Positions 27,423 to 36,471 of a stretch of 64,000 nucleotides of DNA are shown here, piece by piece. Within the stretch, counting starts at the first letter, position 1. The number at the start of each line of letters is the position of its first letter. The stretch lies in assembly GCA_021732415.1 (NCBI GenBank), contig JAKFVC010000004.1, positions 1 through 64,000 on the forward strand, written 5' to 3'. Source of the DNA: Planctomycetaceae bacterium. GTDB lineage: Bacteria; Planctomycetota; Planctomycetia; Planctomycetales; Planctomycetaceae. The notes beneath the pieces were generated by a model, which was given only the letters and a program-made list of their open reading frames with translations, was not told the DNA's origin and made no database searches. Made by a program: the position numbers and the translations under genes.

Positions 27423-28694
27423 TTAGGGTGTATCCGGCTTCTCTGCCGACTGTCCCGTCTTGACCGGTTGGTCATCCACCCGCTGATTCAGAAACGTGAC
27501 GACGGCCGACATGTCGGGTTTGAGGAATACCCCTTCTTCGGACTTCGCGACTTTCACCTTCACGCGAACCGGGATAGCACCCTTGGCCCGATCGGCGATC
27601 GGCATCAGGCGATCGACGATCCCTTCGTAGACGCGGTCCGGATAAGCCTCGGAGCGAATCTGGCAGACCTGCCGCGGGTAGACTTTGCTGACGTCTCGTT
27701 CCTGGATCGACAAGTCGACTTCCAGATCCGAGAGGTCGGCCAGATCACACAGGCTGAATGATCCATTGAAGGCAACCGGATTGACGATGTTGCCCTCTTC
27801 CGCATTCTTCTTCAGCACGGTCCCGGAAATGGGGGCCCGGATGGTGCAGTTGCTCAAACGCCATTCGGCCTTACTGAGATCCGCTTCGGCTTGTTCGACT
27901 TCTGCCGCGGCTGCCTGGATTTCTTCTTTCCGATTGCCATTCATCACCTGATCCCGGCGGAATGCCAGGCGTTTCACCTTTTGAATCATGGCCTCGTACT
28001 GGCTGTGTTGTTCCTCGAACAGTGAATCGACGACCAGCGATTTATCCTTGGCCCGCAATGCCACATTGCGTTCATATTCCTGCTTGAGCTGGAGAACCTG
28101 CCGCTCCGCTTCAGCCAACTCGGCAAGCGCCTGATCGCGCTCTTCCTCACGGCTGCCGGCCCGCATCAGATCAAGTCGAGCCTTGGCCAGCATGACGGTC
28201 GCCCGAGACCGGCGCAGGTCGGATTCATAGTCGACCTTTTCCAGCTCACCCAGCACCTGCCCCTTTTCGACGCGCATCCCTTCTTCAATGAAGAGTTTGA
28301 TCACCATCCCACTGACCTTGGGGCTGACCAGAATCTGATGAGCGGGAATCAGATAGCCCTTGGACTCCAACGCAATCTTGCCCGAATCAGCCACCGGTGC
28401 GGCGGGGGCCGGACCATCGCTCGTCGCGCCTTCGGTCGTAATCACTTCAACACTGGCACCATCGGGCGCCACGATTTCGGTCACGCGGCCAGCACGGTCG
28501 AATTCGCGGAAGCCCAAGACAGACGTGGCTACCGCCAAAATGACAACGAGAATCCAAGCCAGCATGGCCGAGGATCGCCGCTGCATATTTTGACCCGACA
28601 ACCGCAGCGACCGCACCCGGTCGCTAAGTGCGGCATTGGTTTCAGATCCCTCGCCCTGGCTTCTGGATAAAGAGGCTGGCGTGGTCGTATCCAT
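27423..28694 (-). CDS. HlyD/MacA-type membrane fusion protein
   Basis: The product is 423 residues. One N-terminal membrane segment (AMLAWILVVILAVATSVLG) is followed by a lipoyl-like hairpin (GYLIPAHQILVSPKVSGMV), a long helical hairpin from about 165 to 275, and beta-barrel strands (AEWRLSNCTIRAPISGTV). It is the periplasmic adaptor of an export pump. No ABC or RND partner is next to it on this strand. The ABC genes at 30915-34582, divergently placed, are the likely partners, giving a DevBCA/MacAB-like system. Confidence 0.85.
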   Translation of the reverse strand: MDTTTPASLSRSQGEGSETNAALSDRVRSLRLSGQNMQRRSSAMLAWILVVILAVATSVLGFREFDRAGRVTEIVAPDGASVEVITTEGATSDGPAPAAPVADSGKIALESKGYLIPAHQILVSPKVSGMVIKLFIEEGMRVEKGQVLGELEKVDYESDLRRSRATVMLAKARLDLMRAGSREEERDQALAELAEAERQVLQLKQEYERNVALRAKDKSLVVDSLFEEQHSQYEAMIQKVKRLAFRRDQVMNGNRKEEIQAAAAEVEQAEADLSKAEWRLSNCTIRAPISGTVLKKNAEEGNIVNPVAFNGSFSLCDLADLSDLEVDLSIQERDVSKVYPRQVCQIRSEAYPDRVYEGIVDRLMPIADRAKGAIPVRVKVKVAKSEEGVFLKPDMSAVVTFLNQRVDDQPVKTGQSAEKPDTP

Positions 28695-28913
28695 CGAAAT
28701 TCAATGCTCCCAAGGGGTTAGAATCGGCAAGACGAGTGCAGTTTACCGACAGAACGGCTGATTGGTGAAGCCGATTTTACACAAAATTGCATACTCGAAG
28801 AGGTTCTGTCAGATTGTAGTACGCGTAACGCGGATGACGACATCAAAACCTCCATCTCAAAGGTAACCAAGACGCCCGAAATACCGCCGAATTCGGAAAG
28901 CCCCGTGCCATTC

Positions 28914-29861
28914 CTAAACAGCATCCTCGGGCAAGGCCTCTCTGGGGGGCGCAATCGCCGGTTCAGGTTCCGGCAGAAGATGAATCTCCTCCAGCGGCTG
29001 GATTTGACGCGGCACCGGGAAGCGCACGGTCCCAAACTTCTCCAGCAAATCCGTGATCGCCGGCCCAAACAGGATGAGATTGACCGCCGGCACCAGGCAC
29101 AGTCCAATCGGATACTTCAGCCAGCCATCGATCAACCGCGTCCGGGCCAACAGTTGATTGAGGTAGTAACCATCCAACCGATCGGCCAACTCCCGCAGCG
29201 CTGCCGGTGCATCGGCAACTTTACCCCCAACGACCTCCGCGAGGCGGTCAGCGACACCTGTTCCACAGGGATAGAACGCTCGCTCTAAGAGATCTCCACC
29301 TGGTCGAGCGGCCGCGCCCCCCTCCAGATGACGAGCCAACTCGGGGTCGAGCCGCCGCAACTGTCTGGCCGTTTTTTCCAACGCGGCCCGACTCTCCATG
29401 CCCGCATTAATGCGGATCGCCCAGCAGCGTAAGGCCAGAGCCAGGCGTCGAGTTTGCCCGGGCATCGTCGTCTGCCGACGCCAGCCCAGCCAAACTGTAA
29501 AGGCGAGAAATGACAGGACCGCGAGTGCCAGCCCGAATCCCACCCCGTTCCAATTCCAACCGTTCTGCCCCGTCGCGGACCACATCACCCCGGCCGCCAG
29601 CAGCCCCAAAGGTAGCGTCCATTGAAAAGTCTGCACCCACTGGTAGTCGGCGGCCTCGATGATCTTCGGCGAGGTGCGCCAGATCAGCGGCAATCCCAAG
29701 TCTTCGGGGACTTCGCGGCAGCGGGCTTCGATCGCCTTCAATTGCTCGGCGCGGCGCTTCCGAGCCCGACTTAAACTCAAGCGGATCGCAAACACCAATG
29801 CCAACGACACCGCGAAGAAGGTCGCCAGCCAGATCAGCATATCTTGAAGTAAGTCGCGCAC
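28914..29861 (-). CDS. Type II secretion F-domain protein (TadB/TadC-like), gene 2
   Basis: The product is 315 residues. An N-terminal membrane segment (IWLATFFAVSLALVFAI) precedes two central segments and a conserved T2SF core in the middle (LALALRCWAIRINAGMESRAALEKTA), with a final segment near 265-285. The C-terminal tail is proline- and glutamate-rich. T2SF/TadB/C proteins form the inner-membrane platform of type II secretion or Flp pili. No ATPase or pilin is visible next to it. It follows gene 1 by 35 nt. Confidence 0.7.
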   Translation of the reverse strand: MRDLLQDMLIWLATFFAVSLALVFAIRLSLSRARKRRAEQLKAIEARCREVPEDLGLPLIWRTSPKIIEAADYQWVQTFQWTLPLGLLAAGVMWSATGQNGWNWNGVGFGLALAVLSFLAFTVWLGWRRQTTMPGQTRRLALALRCWAIRINAGMESRAALEKTARQLRRLDPELARHLEGGAAARPGGDLLERAFYPCGTGVADRLAEVVGGKVADAPAALRELADRLDGYYLNQLLARTRLIDGWLKYPIGLCLVPAVNLILFGPAITDLLEKFGTVRFPVPRQIQPLEEIHLLPEPEPAIAPPREALPEDAV

Positions 29862-29896
29862 GTGGAGTTTCTAAGTTTCACTTCGTAGGTCATATT

Positions 29897-30499
29897 TCAC
29901 GGTTGGGTCAAATCCCGTTCGATCCGGCCTTGCATTCGCAGCAACAAGCCCGCCCACAACAGGCCCACGATCTCCAGCGCGATCGCGACGCCGAAGACCA
30001 CTCGTCCGACTCGCGATTCCAAAAATGCCTGGGAATACTGCGGCAAGGCAATGATCAGCATCGCTCCTCCCAGAATTCCTGTCCAGACCAGCCCCAATGT
30101 CCACAGGCGAGCCGAGCCGATCACGACGCGCATGTCGTCGCGAGCCCGAGACTGCAGTGCTTCGGCGTCAGTTAAGACATCGGAAGTGATCTCCGGAAAA
30201 CTCCCGGTCGCTAGACCAGCCTCAATGCCGGCGATCAACAATTCGGTCTCTGGCGAGGGGTGCGCCAGCGCGATTTCTTCGAGAATGACCTCCAGCGGTC
30301 GGCCCTGTTTCAACAGTTTGACGTAGCCCTCGAACTGCGGCTTGATCTCCCCCTGCCCCCATTCCGCGACAAATTCCATCGCCGCAATGGGATCATGCCC
30401 CTCTTGCAGGAATTTGAAATAGACGCGCAATGGCGATTGCTTGTTGGCTTCGGGCTGAGTGGGGGATGATGGTTTCAAGGGATCAATCACAAGCGACAA
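29897..30499 (-). CDS. Type II secretion F-domain protein (TadB/TadC-like), gene 1
   Basis: The product is 200 residues, short for the family. The T2SF core is seen in VYFKFLQEGHDPIAAMEFVAEW and LIAGIEAGLATGSFPEITSDV. Two membrane segments follow (LWTLGLVWTGILGGAMLIIAL and VVFGVAIALEIVGLLWAGLLL). It is transcribed with gene 2. Together the two resemble split TadB and TadC. The missing partner genes would have to lie elsewhere. Confidence 0.65.
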   Translation of the reverse strand: MSLVIDPLKPSSPTQPEANKQSPLRVYFKFLQEGHDPIAAMEFVAEWGQGEIKPQFEGYVKLLKQGRPLEVILEEIALAHPSPETELLIAGIEAGLATGSFPEITSDVLTDAEALQSRARDDMRVVIGSARLWTLGLVWTGILGGAMLIIALPQYSQAFLESRVGRVVFGVAIALEIVGLLWAGLLLRMQGRIERDLTQP

Positions 30500-30525
30500 C
30501 GGAATTGCGGTCTTTCGCTAGATTA

Positions 30526-30666
30526 TGGGAGGGCGAGGCTCCCGCCGAGCCTAACGCAAGCTTTAGCTCGGCGTCCGCCGGAGGCATCGATACATGCTTC
30601 CGGCGGACGCCGACCTACGGTCGTACTAGGCTCGGCGGGGTACCCTCTGGGTCCCTCGCCCTTCCA
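30526..30666. repeat. GGGAGGGCGAGGCTCC palindrome, long subtype
   Basis: A 141-bp inverted repeat in a divergent gap. The left arm is GGGAGGGCGAGGCTCCCGCCGAG, with inner AGCTCGGCGTCCGCCGGA. The right arm ends in the GGTACCCTCTGGGTCCC variant seen at 22451. It lies between the TadC-like pair and the ABC exporter operon. The remaining 250 bases to 30915 show no other gene, only a leader. Confidence 0.75.
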
Positions 30667-30914
30667 TTCACCATATCATGTCGGATCGGACGGCGCAAGG
30701 AAAGCCAGATGCTGCACAACTGGCGGTCATCGTCCTTCCACGATGTCGTCGACACGTGTACCGAAGCAACCTTGCCAATTCTGCCCGTGCAACCTAACCT
30801 GTCTTCGTCGGTGTGCAGTTTTCTACGGCGGAAAACGCGCCCACATTTCCCACGGTCTGGCGGCATAAAAAAGTCGTCAAGACAAGTGCCCCTCGCGAGC
30901 AACAGTTTTCCAAT

Positions 30915-31634
30915 ATGGCTACACGTAACGTCCATCCGATCGTTCGAGTCAACGGAATTCACAAGTATTTCAAACGGGGTAGCGAAAAGGTCGATGTTCT
31001 CAACGATCTGACCGTGTCGGTCCCCGAAGGAGAATTTCTGGGGCTTATGGGCCCTAGCGGGTCCGGCAAGACTACCTTGCTCAACTTGATCGCCGGTTTG
31101 GATCGCCCCAGCAGCGGCGAAGTCTGGGTGGGGGACAACCTCATTTCCCAGATGTCCGAATCCCAGCTTTCCGCGTGGAGAACACGGAGCATCGGGTTCA
31201 TCTTCCAGTTCTATCATCTGCTGCCCGTGTTGTCGGCGTATGAAAACGTCGAACTCCCCCTGTTGCTGCTGCCGCTCAGTAAGTCTCAGCGGCGGGAACA
31301 GGTCACGACGGCCTTGGATCTCGTCGGATTGAAAGATCGCATGTGGCATCGCCCCGGACAGTTGTCGGGCGGTCAACAGCAACGTGTCGGTATCGCCCGA
31401 GCCATCGTCACCGATCCGCAACTCATCGTCGCCGACGAACCCACCGGTGACCTGGATGCCAAATCAGCCGGCGAGATCCTGAATCTACTCGAGGAAGTCC
31501 GGAAGATTCTCAACAAGACGATCATCATGGTCACGCACGACCCCCGCGCTGCGGAACGAGCCGACCGCGTTCTCCATCTGGACAAAGGCCGGTTGATTGA
31601 AGACATCGTTAAGGCAACCACGGGGTCGGTTTGA
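30915..31634 (+). CDS. ABC transporter ATPase, LolD/MacB type
   Basis: The product is 239 residues from ATG 30915; an in-frame upstream extension is rejected because residue 1 of the family matches here. Walker A GPSGSGKTT, Q-loop in GFIFQFYHLLPVLSAYENVELPL, signature LSGGQQQR, Walker B LIVADEPTGDLD and H-loop in VTHDPRAAERAD are all present. The Q-loop text is typical of LolD/MacB/DevA ATPases. It drives the two FtsX-type permeases downstream. The 163-base gap before the first permease holds only a partial inverted repeat. Confidence 0.93.
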   Translation: MATRNVHPIVRVNGIHKYFKRGSEKVDVLNDLTVSVPEGEFLGLMGPSGSGKTTLLNLIAGLDRPSSGEVWVGDNLISQMSESQLSAWRTRSIGFIFQFYHLLPVLSAYENVELPLLLLPLSKSQRREQVTTALDLVGLKDRMWHRPGQLSGGQQQRVGIARAIVTDPQLIVADEPTGDLDAKSAGEILNLLEEVRKILNKTIIMVTHDPRAAERADRVLHLDKGRLIEDIVKATTGSV

Positions 31635-31797
31635 GGTGAAAGCGTATGAGAGTGTGAGGGGCCGAGGGTGTCGGAGACGGGCCGATCAAAAGTCTCAACG
31701 CATTTTCACTCTCATACCCTCTCTCCCTCATACTCTCACACTGCCGAGTGCAGCTTAACACTCGCTGAGAACTGAATAGACGGCAGGAGCAAGATCC

Positions 31798-33060
31798 ATG
31801 AAATTCCTGGGATTGATAGTCAAGAACATCGGACGCAACGCGATTCGGTCGATTCTGACCGCATTGGGGACGATGATGCTGGTATTCGTCGTCACTCTGG
31901 TCTGGGCGATTCTCGCGTTTCTAAACGTCGCCCTGTCCGAGAAGAACGCGAATTTTAAAGCGATCATCACCGAACGCTGGCAGATCCCCAGCCAGATGCC
32001 CTACACGTATGCCTCCACGCTGTGCGAAGGGGCGGCGACCAAGCCGGATGATGTCCGGCCCATGGATTCGATGACATGGCAGTTCTACGGTGGATCGATT
32101 GAAAAAGATCGCGCTAAACGCGGCATGAACAATGTCCTGTTCGCTTTCTCACTCGAGCCGATCAAGCTCCTCACGATGATGGACGATCTCGACAACCTGC
32201 CGTCCGCCACAGCAGCCGTGTTCGGCAAGTCGGTCAAGGCCCTGCAGGACAACCGGCAGGGAATCATTCTGGGCCGCACTCGGATGGAGACGCTCAAGAA
32301 GAAGATCGGCGATACCTTCACGATCTACAGCATGAACTACAAGGACATCGATCTGGAAGTGACGCTGGTGGGCGAGTTCCCCGAGGGGCGCTACAACAAC
32401 AGTGCGGCCATCAACAGGGACTACCTGCTGGCCGCAATGGACGCCTATCAACAAAAGAATGGGAAGCCCCATGCCATGGCAAATAAGTCGCTAAATCTTG
32501 TCTGGTTGAAGGTCCCTGACAGCGCGACGCTTGGCAAGATCACCGCGCAGATCGAAAGCTCGCCTCTCTTCAGCAACCCGCAGGTCAAATGCGAAACCGC
32601 GTCGTCCGGCATCGCCGCCTTCATCGAACCGTATCGCGATCTCATTTGGGGGATGCGCTATTTATTGGCTCCCGCGATTCTCGTGACCCTGTCACTTGTT
32701 ATCTCCAACTCGATCAGCATCAGCGTCCGCGAACGCCGGTCAGAGCTGGCCGTGTTGAAAGTCTTGGGCTTCCGCCCCAATCAGATTTTGACACTCGTCC
32801 TGGGCGAGGCCATCTTAATCGGTGCGCTATCCGGTTTGATCAGCTCGTGCCTGACGTACGGGATCGTGAATTTTCCGCCTCCTTACGGGTTTGGCGGTAT
32901 CAAGTTCCCCATCGCGTTCTTCGCTGCGTTCTCCATCCCGCTGGCCGCGTTGTGGTGGGGGCCGGCACTGGGAGCGGGAACCGCACTCGTCGGCAGTTTT
33001 GTTCCGGCGTGGGGAGCTCGCAGCGTGAAGGTCTCGGAAGTATTTTCCAGAGTCGGCTAA
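31798..33060 (+). CDS. ABC transporter permease, FtsX/MacB type, 1
   Basis: The product is 420 residues. The first membrane segment (TMMLVFVVTLVWAILAFLNVAL) leads to a periplasmic domain of about 220 residues, then three C-terminal segments including VTLSLVISNSISISVRERRSELAVLKVLGFRPNQI, the FtsX-family motif. This matches MacB/LolC-type permeases that move lipids or peptides from the outer leaflet. It pairs with the next gene as a heterodimer. Confidence 0.88.
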   Translation: MKFLGLIVKNIGRNAIRSILTALGTMMLVFVVTLVWAILAFLNVALSEKNANFKAIITERWQIPSQMPYTYASTLCEGAATKPDDVRPMDSMTWQFYGGSIEKDRAKRGMNNVLFAFSLEPIKLLTMMDDLDNLPSATAAVFGKSVKALQDNRQGIILGRTRMETLKKKIGDTFTIYSMNYKDIDLEVTLVGEFPEGRYNNSAAINRDYLLAAMDAYQQKNGKPHAMANKSLNLVWLKVPDSATLGKITAQIESSPLFSNPQVKCETASSGIAAFIEPYRDLIWGMRYLLAPAILVTLSLVISNSISISVRERRSELAVLKVLGFRPNQILTLVLGEAILIGALSGLISSCLTYGIVNFPPPYGFGGIKFPIAFFAAFSIPLAALWWGPALGAGTALVGSFVPAWGARSVKVSEVFSRVG

Positions 33061-33147
33061 TCAGCCGCTGGGCGTTAGCCCACGGTTCGGAATAACAAAC
33101 GGACTTCAGATGGCAATCGAACCGGACGCTAACGCGTTCCGGCTGAT
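33061..33147. repeat. TCAGCCG...GCGTTAGC palindrome
   Basis: Arms 33061-33088 and 33118-33147 pair with gaps: TCAGCCG, GCGTTAGC and GGTTC units. The repeat starts directly after the permease stop TAA. It is a typical intergenic palindrome and sits within an operon, so it is not necessarily a terminator. Confidence 0.6.
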
Positions 33148-33199
33148 TTGGTCGTAACAAGATTCGGTAACTCAAATTGTTGCCCGTTGGAAGTAACCC

Positions 33200-34582
33200 A
33201 TGCCCGTCGTATCACCCGTCATCCTGGCTCTGAGTCTCTCCGAGTTTCAGCATCTCCCCACGCGGTTACTGATTGCCTTGGGAGTCGCACTAGCCATAGT
33301 TCTGGTCCTGTGGGCCGTTTGTGAAGTGCCGTTGGCTTACAACGTGCGCAACCTGACAGTCCGCTGGAAGACGACCATCATGACGGCTCTGGCGTTTACG
33401 CTGGTGTTGGGCCTGATGACAGTCATGCTGGCCTTCGTGAACGGGATGCATCGCCTGACCGAAAACAGCGGGCAGCCCGGGAACGTGATCATTCTTTCCG
33501 AAGGAGCCACCGACGAGGGATTTAGCAATCTGGGCTTTTCCGATGTAGGAGACTTGGAAAACCAGCCTGGAGTGACGACGACAGCCGACGGCAAGCGATT
33601 GTGCAGCCGCGAAACATATCTCGTCGTCAATCAACCGATTGAGAACGCCACACGCGGCGGCCCGCAGCGCCGGTTCGTCCAGATGCGCGGCGTGGACGAT
33701 CCCGAGATTTCCGGCCAGGTCCACGGAGTCACCCTGCTCCCCAACGGCCGCTGGTTTTCGAGTTCCGGCGTCCAGGAAGTTCCCGGCGAGACGGAATCGG
33801 CCATCGAAGTGGTGATCGGTGAAGGCGTCGCTCGCGAATTGTCGAGGGGACGCTCTGCGGAGGTCCTCGCAACGGCCAAGAATCACGATCGGCTGGAGAT
33901 TGGAGATGTCTTCAAGATTGCGAACCGCAACTGGCTGGTGGTCGGCGTCATGCAGTCCTCCGGTTCCACCTTTGATTCCGAAGTCTGGGGCAAACGGAGT
34001 GTCATCGGCCCGAAATTCGGCAAGGCGACCTACACGTCGCTCGTAATGCGAGCGAAAGACGGCCCGGAGGCTCGCAAGCTGAAGGACCTCTTTAAGAAGT
34101 ACGAAAAGGCGTCAGTCAATCCGCTGCTGGAGACCGAGTATTTCGAAAGCCTGTCGCAGATCAACAAGCAATTCGAATTCGGCATCATGTTCGTCACAGT
34201 CTTTATCGCGATCGGCGGCGTATTTGGCGTGATGAATACCATGTTCGCGGCCATCAGCCAGAGAACGAAAGATATCGGCGTCCTGCAGTTGCTGGGCTTC
34301 GGCAAGATTCACATTATGATTTCGTTCTTGCTGGAGTCATTAGTGATCGCCTTTATCGGGGGGCTCATCGGCTGTGTATTGGGATCCTTCGCCGATGGTC
34401 TCACCGCGACCAGCGTGGTGGGGAGTGGCCAGGGGGGCGGTAAAACAGTCGTCCTCAAACTGACAGTCGATGCTATCTCATTGGCTTATAGCATCCTATT
34501 GACATTAGCGATGGGAACCCTGGGGGGATTCTTGCCAGCCTTCTCGGCAGTCCGATTGAAGCCGCTCGACGCGTTGCGCTAG
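33200..34582 (+). CDS. ABC transporter permease, FtsX/MacB type, 2
   Basis: The product is 460 residues. It has N-terminal hydrophobic segments at about 25-45 and 65-85, a large periplasmic domain with LICSRETYLVV-like strands, and C-terminal segments with GGVFGVMNTMFAAISQRTKDIGVLQLLGFGKIHI, the FtsX motif. It is the second half of the permease pair in the exporter. The exporter with the HlyD-type adaptor at 27423 resembles DevBCA. The cargo is unknown. Confidence 0.88.
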   Translation: MPVVSPVILALSLSEFQHLPTRLLIALGVALAIVLVLWAVCEVPLAYNVRNLTVRWKTTIMTALAFTLVLGLMTVMLAFVNGMHRLTENSGQPGNVIILSEGATDEGFSNLGFSDVGDLENQPGVTTTADGKRLCSRETYLVVNQPIENATRGGPQRRFVQMRGVDDPEISGQVHGVTLLPNGRWFSSSGVQEVPGETESAIEVVIGEGVARELSRGRSAEVLATAKNHDRLEIGDVFKIANRNWLVVGVMQSSGSTFDSEVWGKRSVIGPKFGKATYTSLVMRAKDGPEARKLKDLFKKYEKASVNPLLETEYFESLSQINKQFEFGIMFVTVFIAIGGVFGVMNTMFAAISQRTKDIGVLQLLGFGKIHIMISFLLESLVIAFIGGLIGCVLGSFADGLTATSVVGSGQGGGKTVVLKLTVDAISLAYSILLTLAMGTLGGFLPAFSAVRLKPLDALR

Positions 34583-34598
34583 AGTGAAGTTTACGTGT

Positions 34599-34951
34599 CT
34601 CCGTAGGACGGGTCTCCTGGCCCGTCCGAGCCCGTAACCAACAACGTAACATGCCACAAACGCCTCGCGAGCTTCGCGCAGCGCACGAGTTCCATCAATC
34701 AATACGGACTGTTTTCTCATAAAACCCAGGGATTCGGGTGCCACTGGCTGTGCCAGTGCTTTGCTGGATGGGGAATCGAAAGTCCACCAGCACTGGCACA
34801 GCCAGTGGCACCCGGATTCTGGCCGCATTGAAGCACTCGGACCTCGCCACGGAAATCAAACGATGCGCTGCGCGAAGTTCGCGAGGGATGAATACTGATT
34901 TACGCGGGATGTTACGGGCTCGGACGGGCCTGGAGACCCGTCCTACGGAGC
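34599..34951. repeat. Nested palindrome between convergent genes
   Basis: Outer arms of about 100 bp (34599-34700 and 34850-34951) match as inverted copies, including CTCCGTAGGACGGGTCTCC and CTCGCGARCTTCGCGCAGCGCA. An inner palindrome (34733-34769 and 34786-34818) repeats GGGTGCCACTGGCTGTGCC. The right arm overlaps the last codons and the stop of the PQQ-type gene. It fills the 360-base gap. Confidence 0.8.
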
Positions 34952-36247
34952 ATCGCCGATCCGATATAGGTGTGAATCCGTGCGATAGATCAAGTCATTC
35001 CCGGAAATCGCCGGGGTCGCGGTGATCCGCTCGCCGAGTTCGTTGGTCGCCAGTAACTCGAACTTGGTGCCCGCCCGGACGACAAACGTTGTTCCATCGT
35101 TGTTGCTGACGTAGATCCGCCCATCACTCGCGATGGGCGACGAATTGCAGTTTCCACCGAGTCGTTCGCGATAGACTTCGACCCCAGTCTTGCCGTCCAG
35201 ACAAACCAGCACGCCATTATCCATCAGCGAATAGAGCAATCCCCGATAACATAAGAGCGAAGGTTCCACTGGCCCGGGGTGCTTGCTGACCCACAGGGGC
35301 TTAGGCGGCTTCCCATTGGCGGTCAGTCGGATCGCATGGATCGGACTCTGTCGCCAGAGCTGTAGGTACACAACTCCGTCCGCATAGACCGGGCTCGAAA
35401 TGATCTCACCGTTAAATGGCCCCTCGCCTTCGCCGTATTGCCAGAGTTCTTTGTGCGTCCGGGCATCGAATGCCGTCAAACGATTCTTCCCCGGGACGAG
35501 AAGATCCTGCTGCCCGTGATGTTCGACACGCAGGGGCGTCGCATGTGCGGTGCCGATCGGCCGGTCCTTCTTCCAGGCAACTTCACCAGTTGCTTTGTCG
35601 AGGCCAATCAAATAACACGGCCCCGTATGGTGGTCCCACGGGAAAACGATCGAATCATCAATAACTAGCGGACTGACCGAGTAACCCCACGCCATCTTGG
35701 GATCACCAAAGTCCTTAAGATAACGGCGAACCCAAGCCAACTTGCCGTCATGCGAATAGCGGGCAATGTCCGCATTGCCATACGCGACGTACACCGCATC
35801 CTTGGTGATCGCCGGTGTATTCACTGCCAGATTGGATTTCTCGTGCGTCCGATGGTCGACGCCAAGGCCAAAATCGTGCTTCCAGAGTTCCTTTCCGTCT
35901 GGCCGGTTGAAGCAAAACAGTTGCAGCGAAGTGACGCCTTTTTCTTTCGAATGCGAGGTCACGAAGACGCGCTCACCATAAATGACCGGCGAACTCGTCC
36001 CCCAACCGGGCAACTCGACTGACCAACGGACGTTCTCGGTCTGACTCCAGTTCAGAGGCAGGAGACGATCGTCGGCCACATTATTTGCGCACGGACCGCG
36101 CCAGGCCGGCCAATCTGTTGCCGAATCGGCGTTTTTCACCGTACCCTTCAATCGTGGATTGGCATCAGCGTCAACTGAGGAAGTCCCACCAAATAGCACG
36201 GCCCCGACAATCAATCCGACGGCGATGAGGAAATATTTGGAAGTCAT
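34943..36247 (-). CDS. PQQ-type beta-propeller protein
   Basis: The product is 434 residues from ATG 36247, with a signal peptide (YFLIAVGLIVGAVLFGG). It contains repeated PQQ_2 blades: DWPAWRGPCANNVADD, then WGTSSPVIYGERVFVTS and GGNCNSSPIASDGRIYVS. These proteins fold as eight-bladed propellers. Without the PQQ-dehydrogenase active site residues it is likely a periplasmic binding or scaffold protein, as many planctomycete copies are. The stop codon lies inside the palindromic repeat, so the C-terminus may have been reset. Confidence 0.85.
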   Translation of the reverse strand: MTSKYFLIAVGLIVGAVLFGGTSSVDADANPRLKGTVKNADSATDWPAWRGPCANNVADDRLLPLNWSQTENVRWSVELPGWGTSSPVIYGERVFVTSHSKEKGVTSLQLFCFNRPDGKELWKHDFGLGVDHRTHEKSNLAVNTPAITKDAVYVAYGNADIARYSHDGKLAWVRRYLKDFGDPKMAWGYSVSPLVIDDSIVFPWDHHTGPCYLIGLDKATGEVAWKKDRPIGTAHATPLRVEHHGQQDLLVPGKNRLTAFDARTHKELWQYGEGEGPFNGEIISSPVYADGVVYLQLWRQSPIHAIRLTANGKPPKPLWVSKHPGPVEPSLLCYRGLLYSLMDNGVLVCLDGKTGVEVYRERLGGNCNSSPIASDGRIYVSNNDGTTFVVRAGTKFELLATNELGERITATPAISGNDLIYRTDSHLYRIGDAP

Positions 36248-36433
36248 CGTTACCCTTTTGTTGGGGTGCCGCAGGGGCTCACTCATTTGAGACAACTTAT
36301 CCTGCAGTACGCGCTCTTGGCCGTCTCCGATTTTGATTTCGAAGCATCAATTGGGGACTCGCAAAAGTCTCTATCCTACCTGACGAACTTTATCACATCG
36401 AGTAACAGATCCGAAATCGCAGAGATACAAAAT

Positions 36434-36459
36434 GTGGGGATGGATTGCTCCATCCCCAC
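36434..36459 (-). terminator. Rho-independent terminator of tuf
   Basis: GTGGGGATGG (36434-36443), loop ATTGCT, then CCATCCCCAC (36450-36459) make a perfect 10-bp stem. On the minus strand it is followed by ATTTTGTATCT. It begins 12 nt after the stop of the EF-Tu gene. Confidence 0.8.
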
Positions 36460-36471
36460 TTCAGCTCATAG

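Noticed and set aside
31635-31797. Terminator between the ABC ATPase and permease 1
   Set aside because: The inverted match (GTATGAGAGTG with CACTCTCATAC) has a large loop and no T-run, and the genes probably form one operon.
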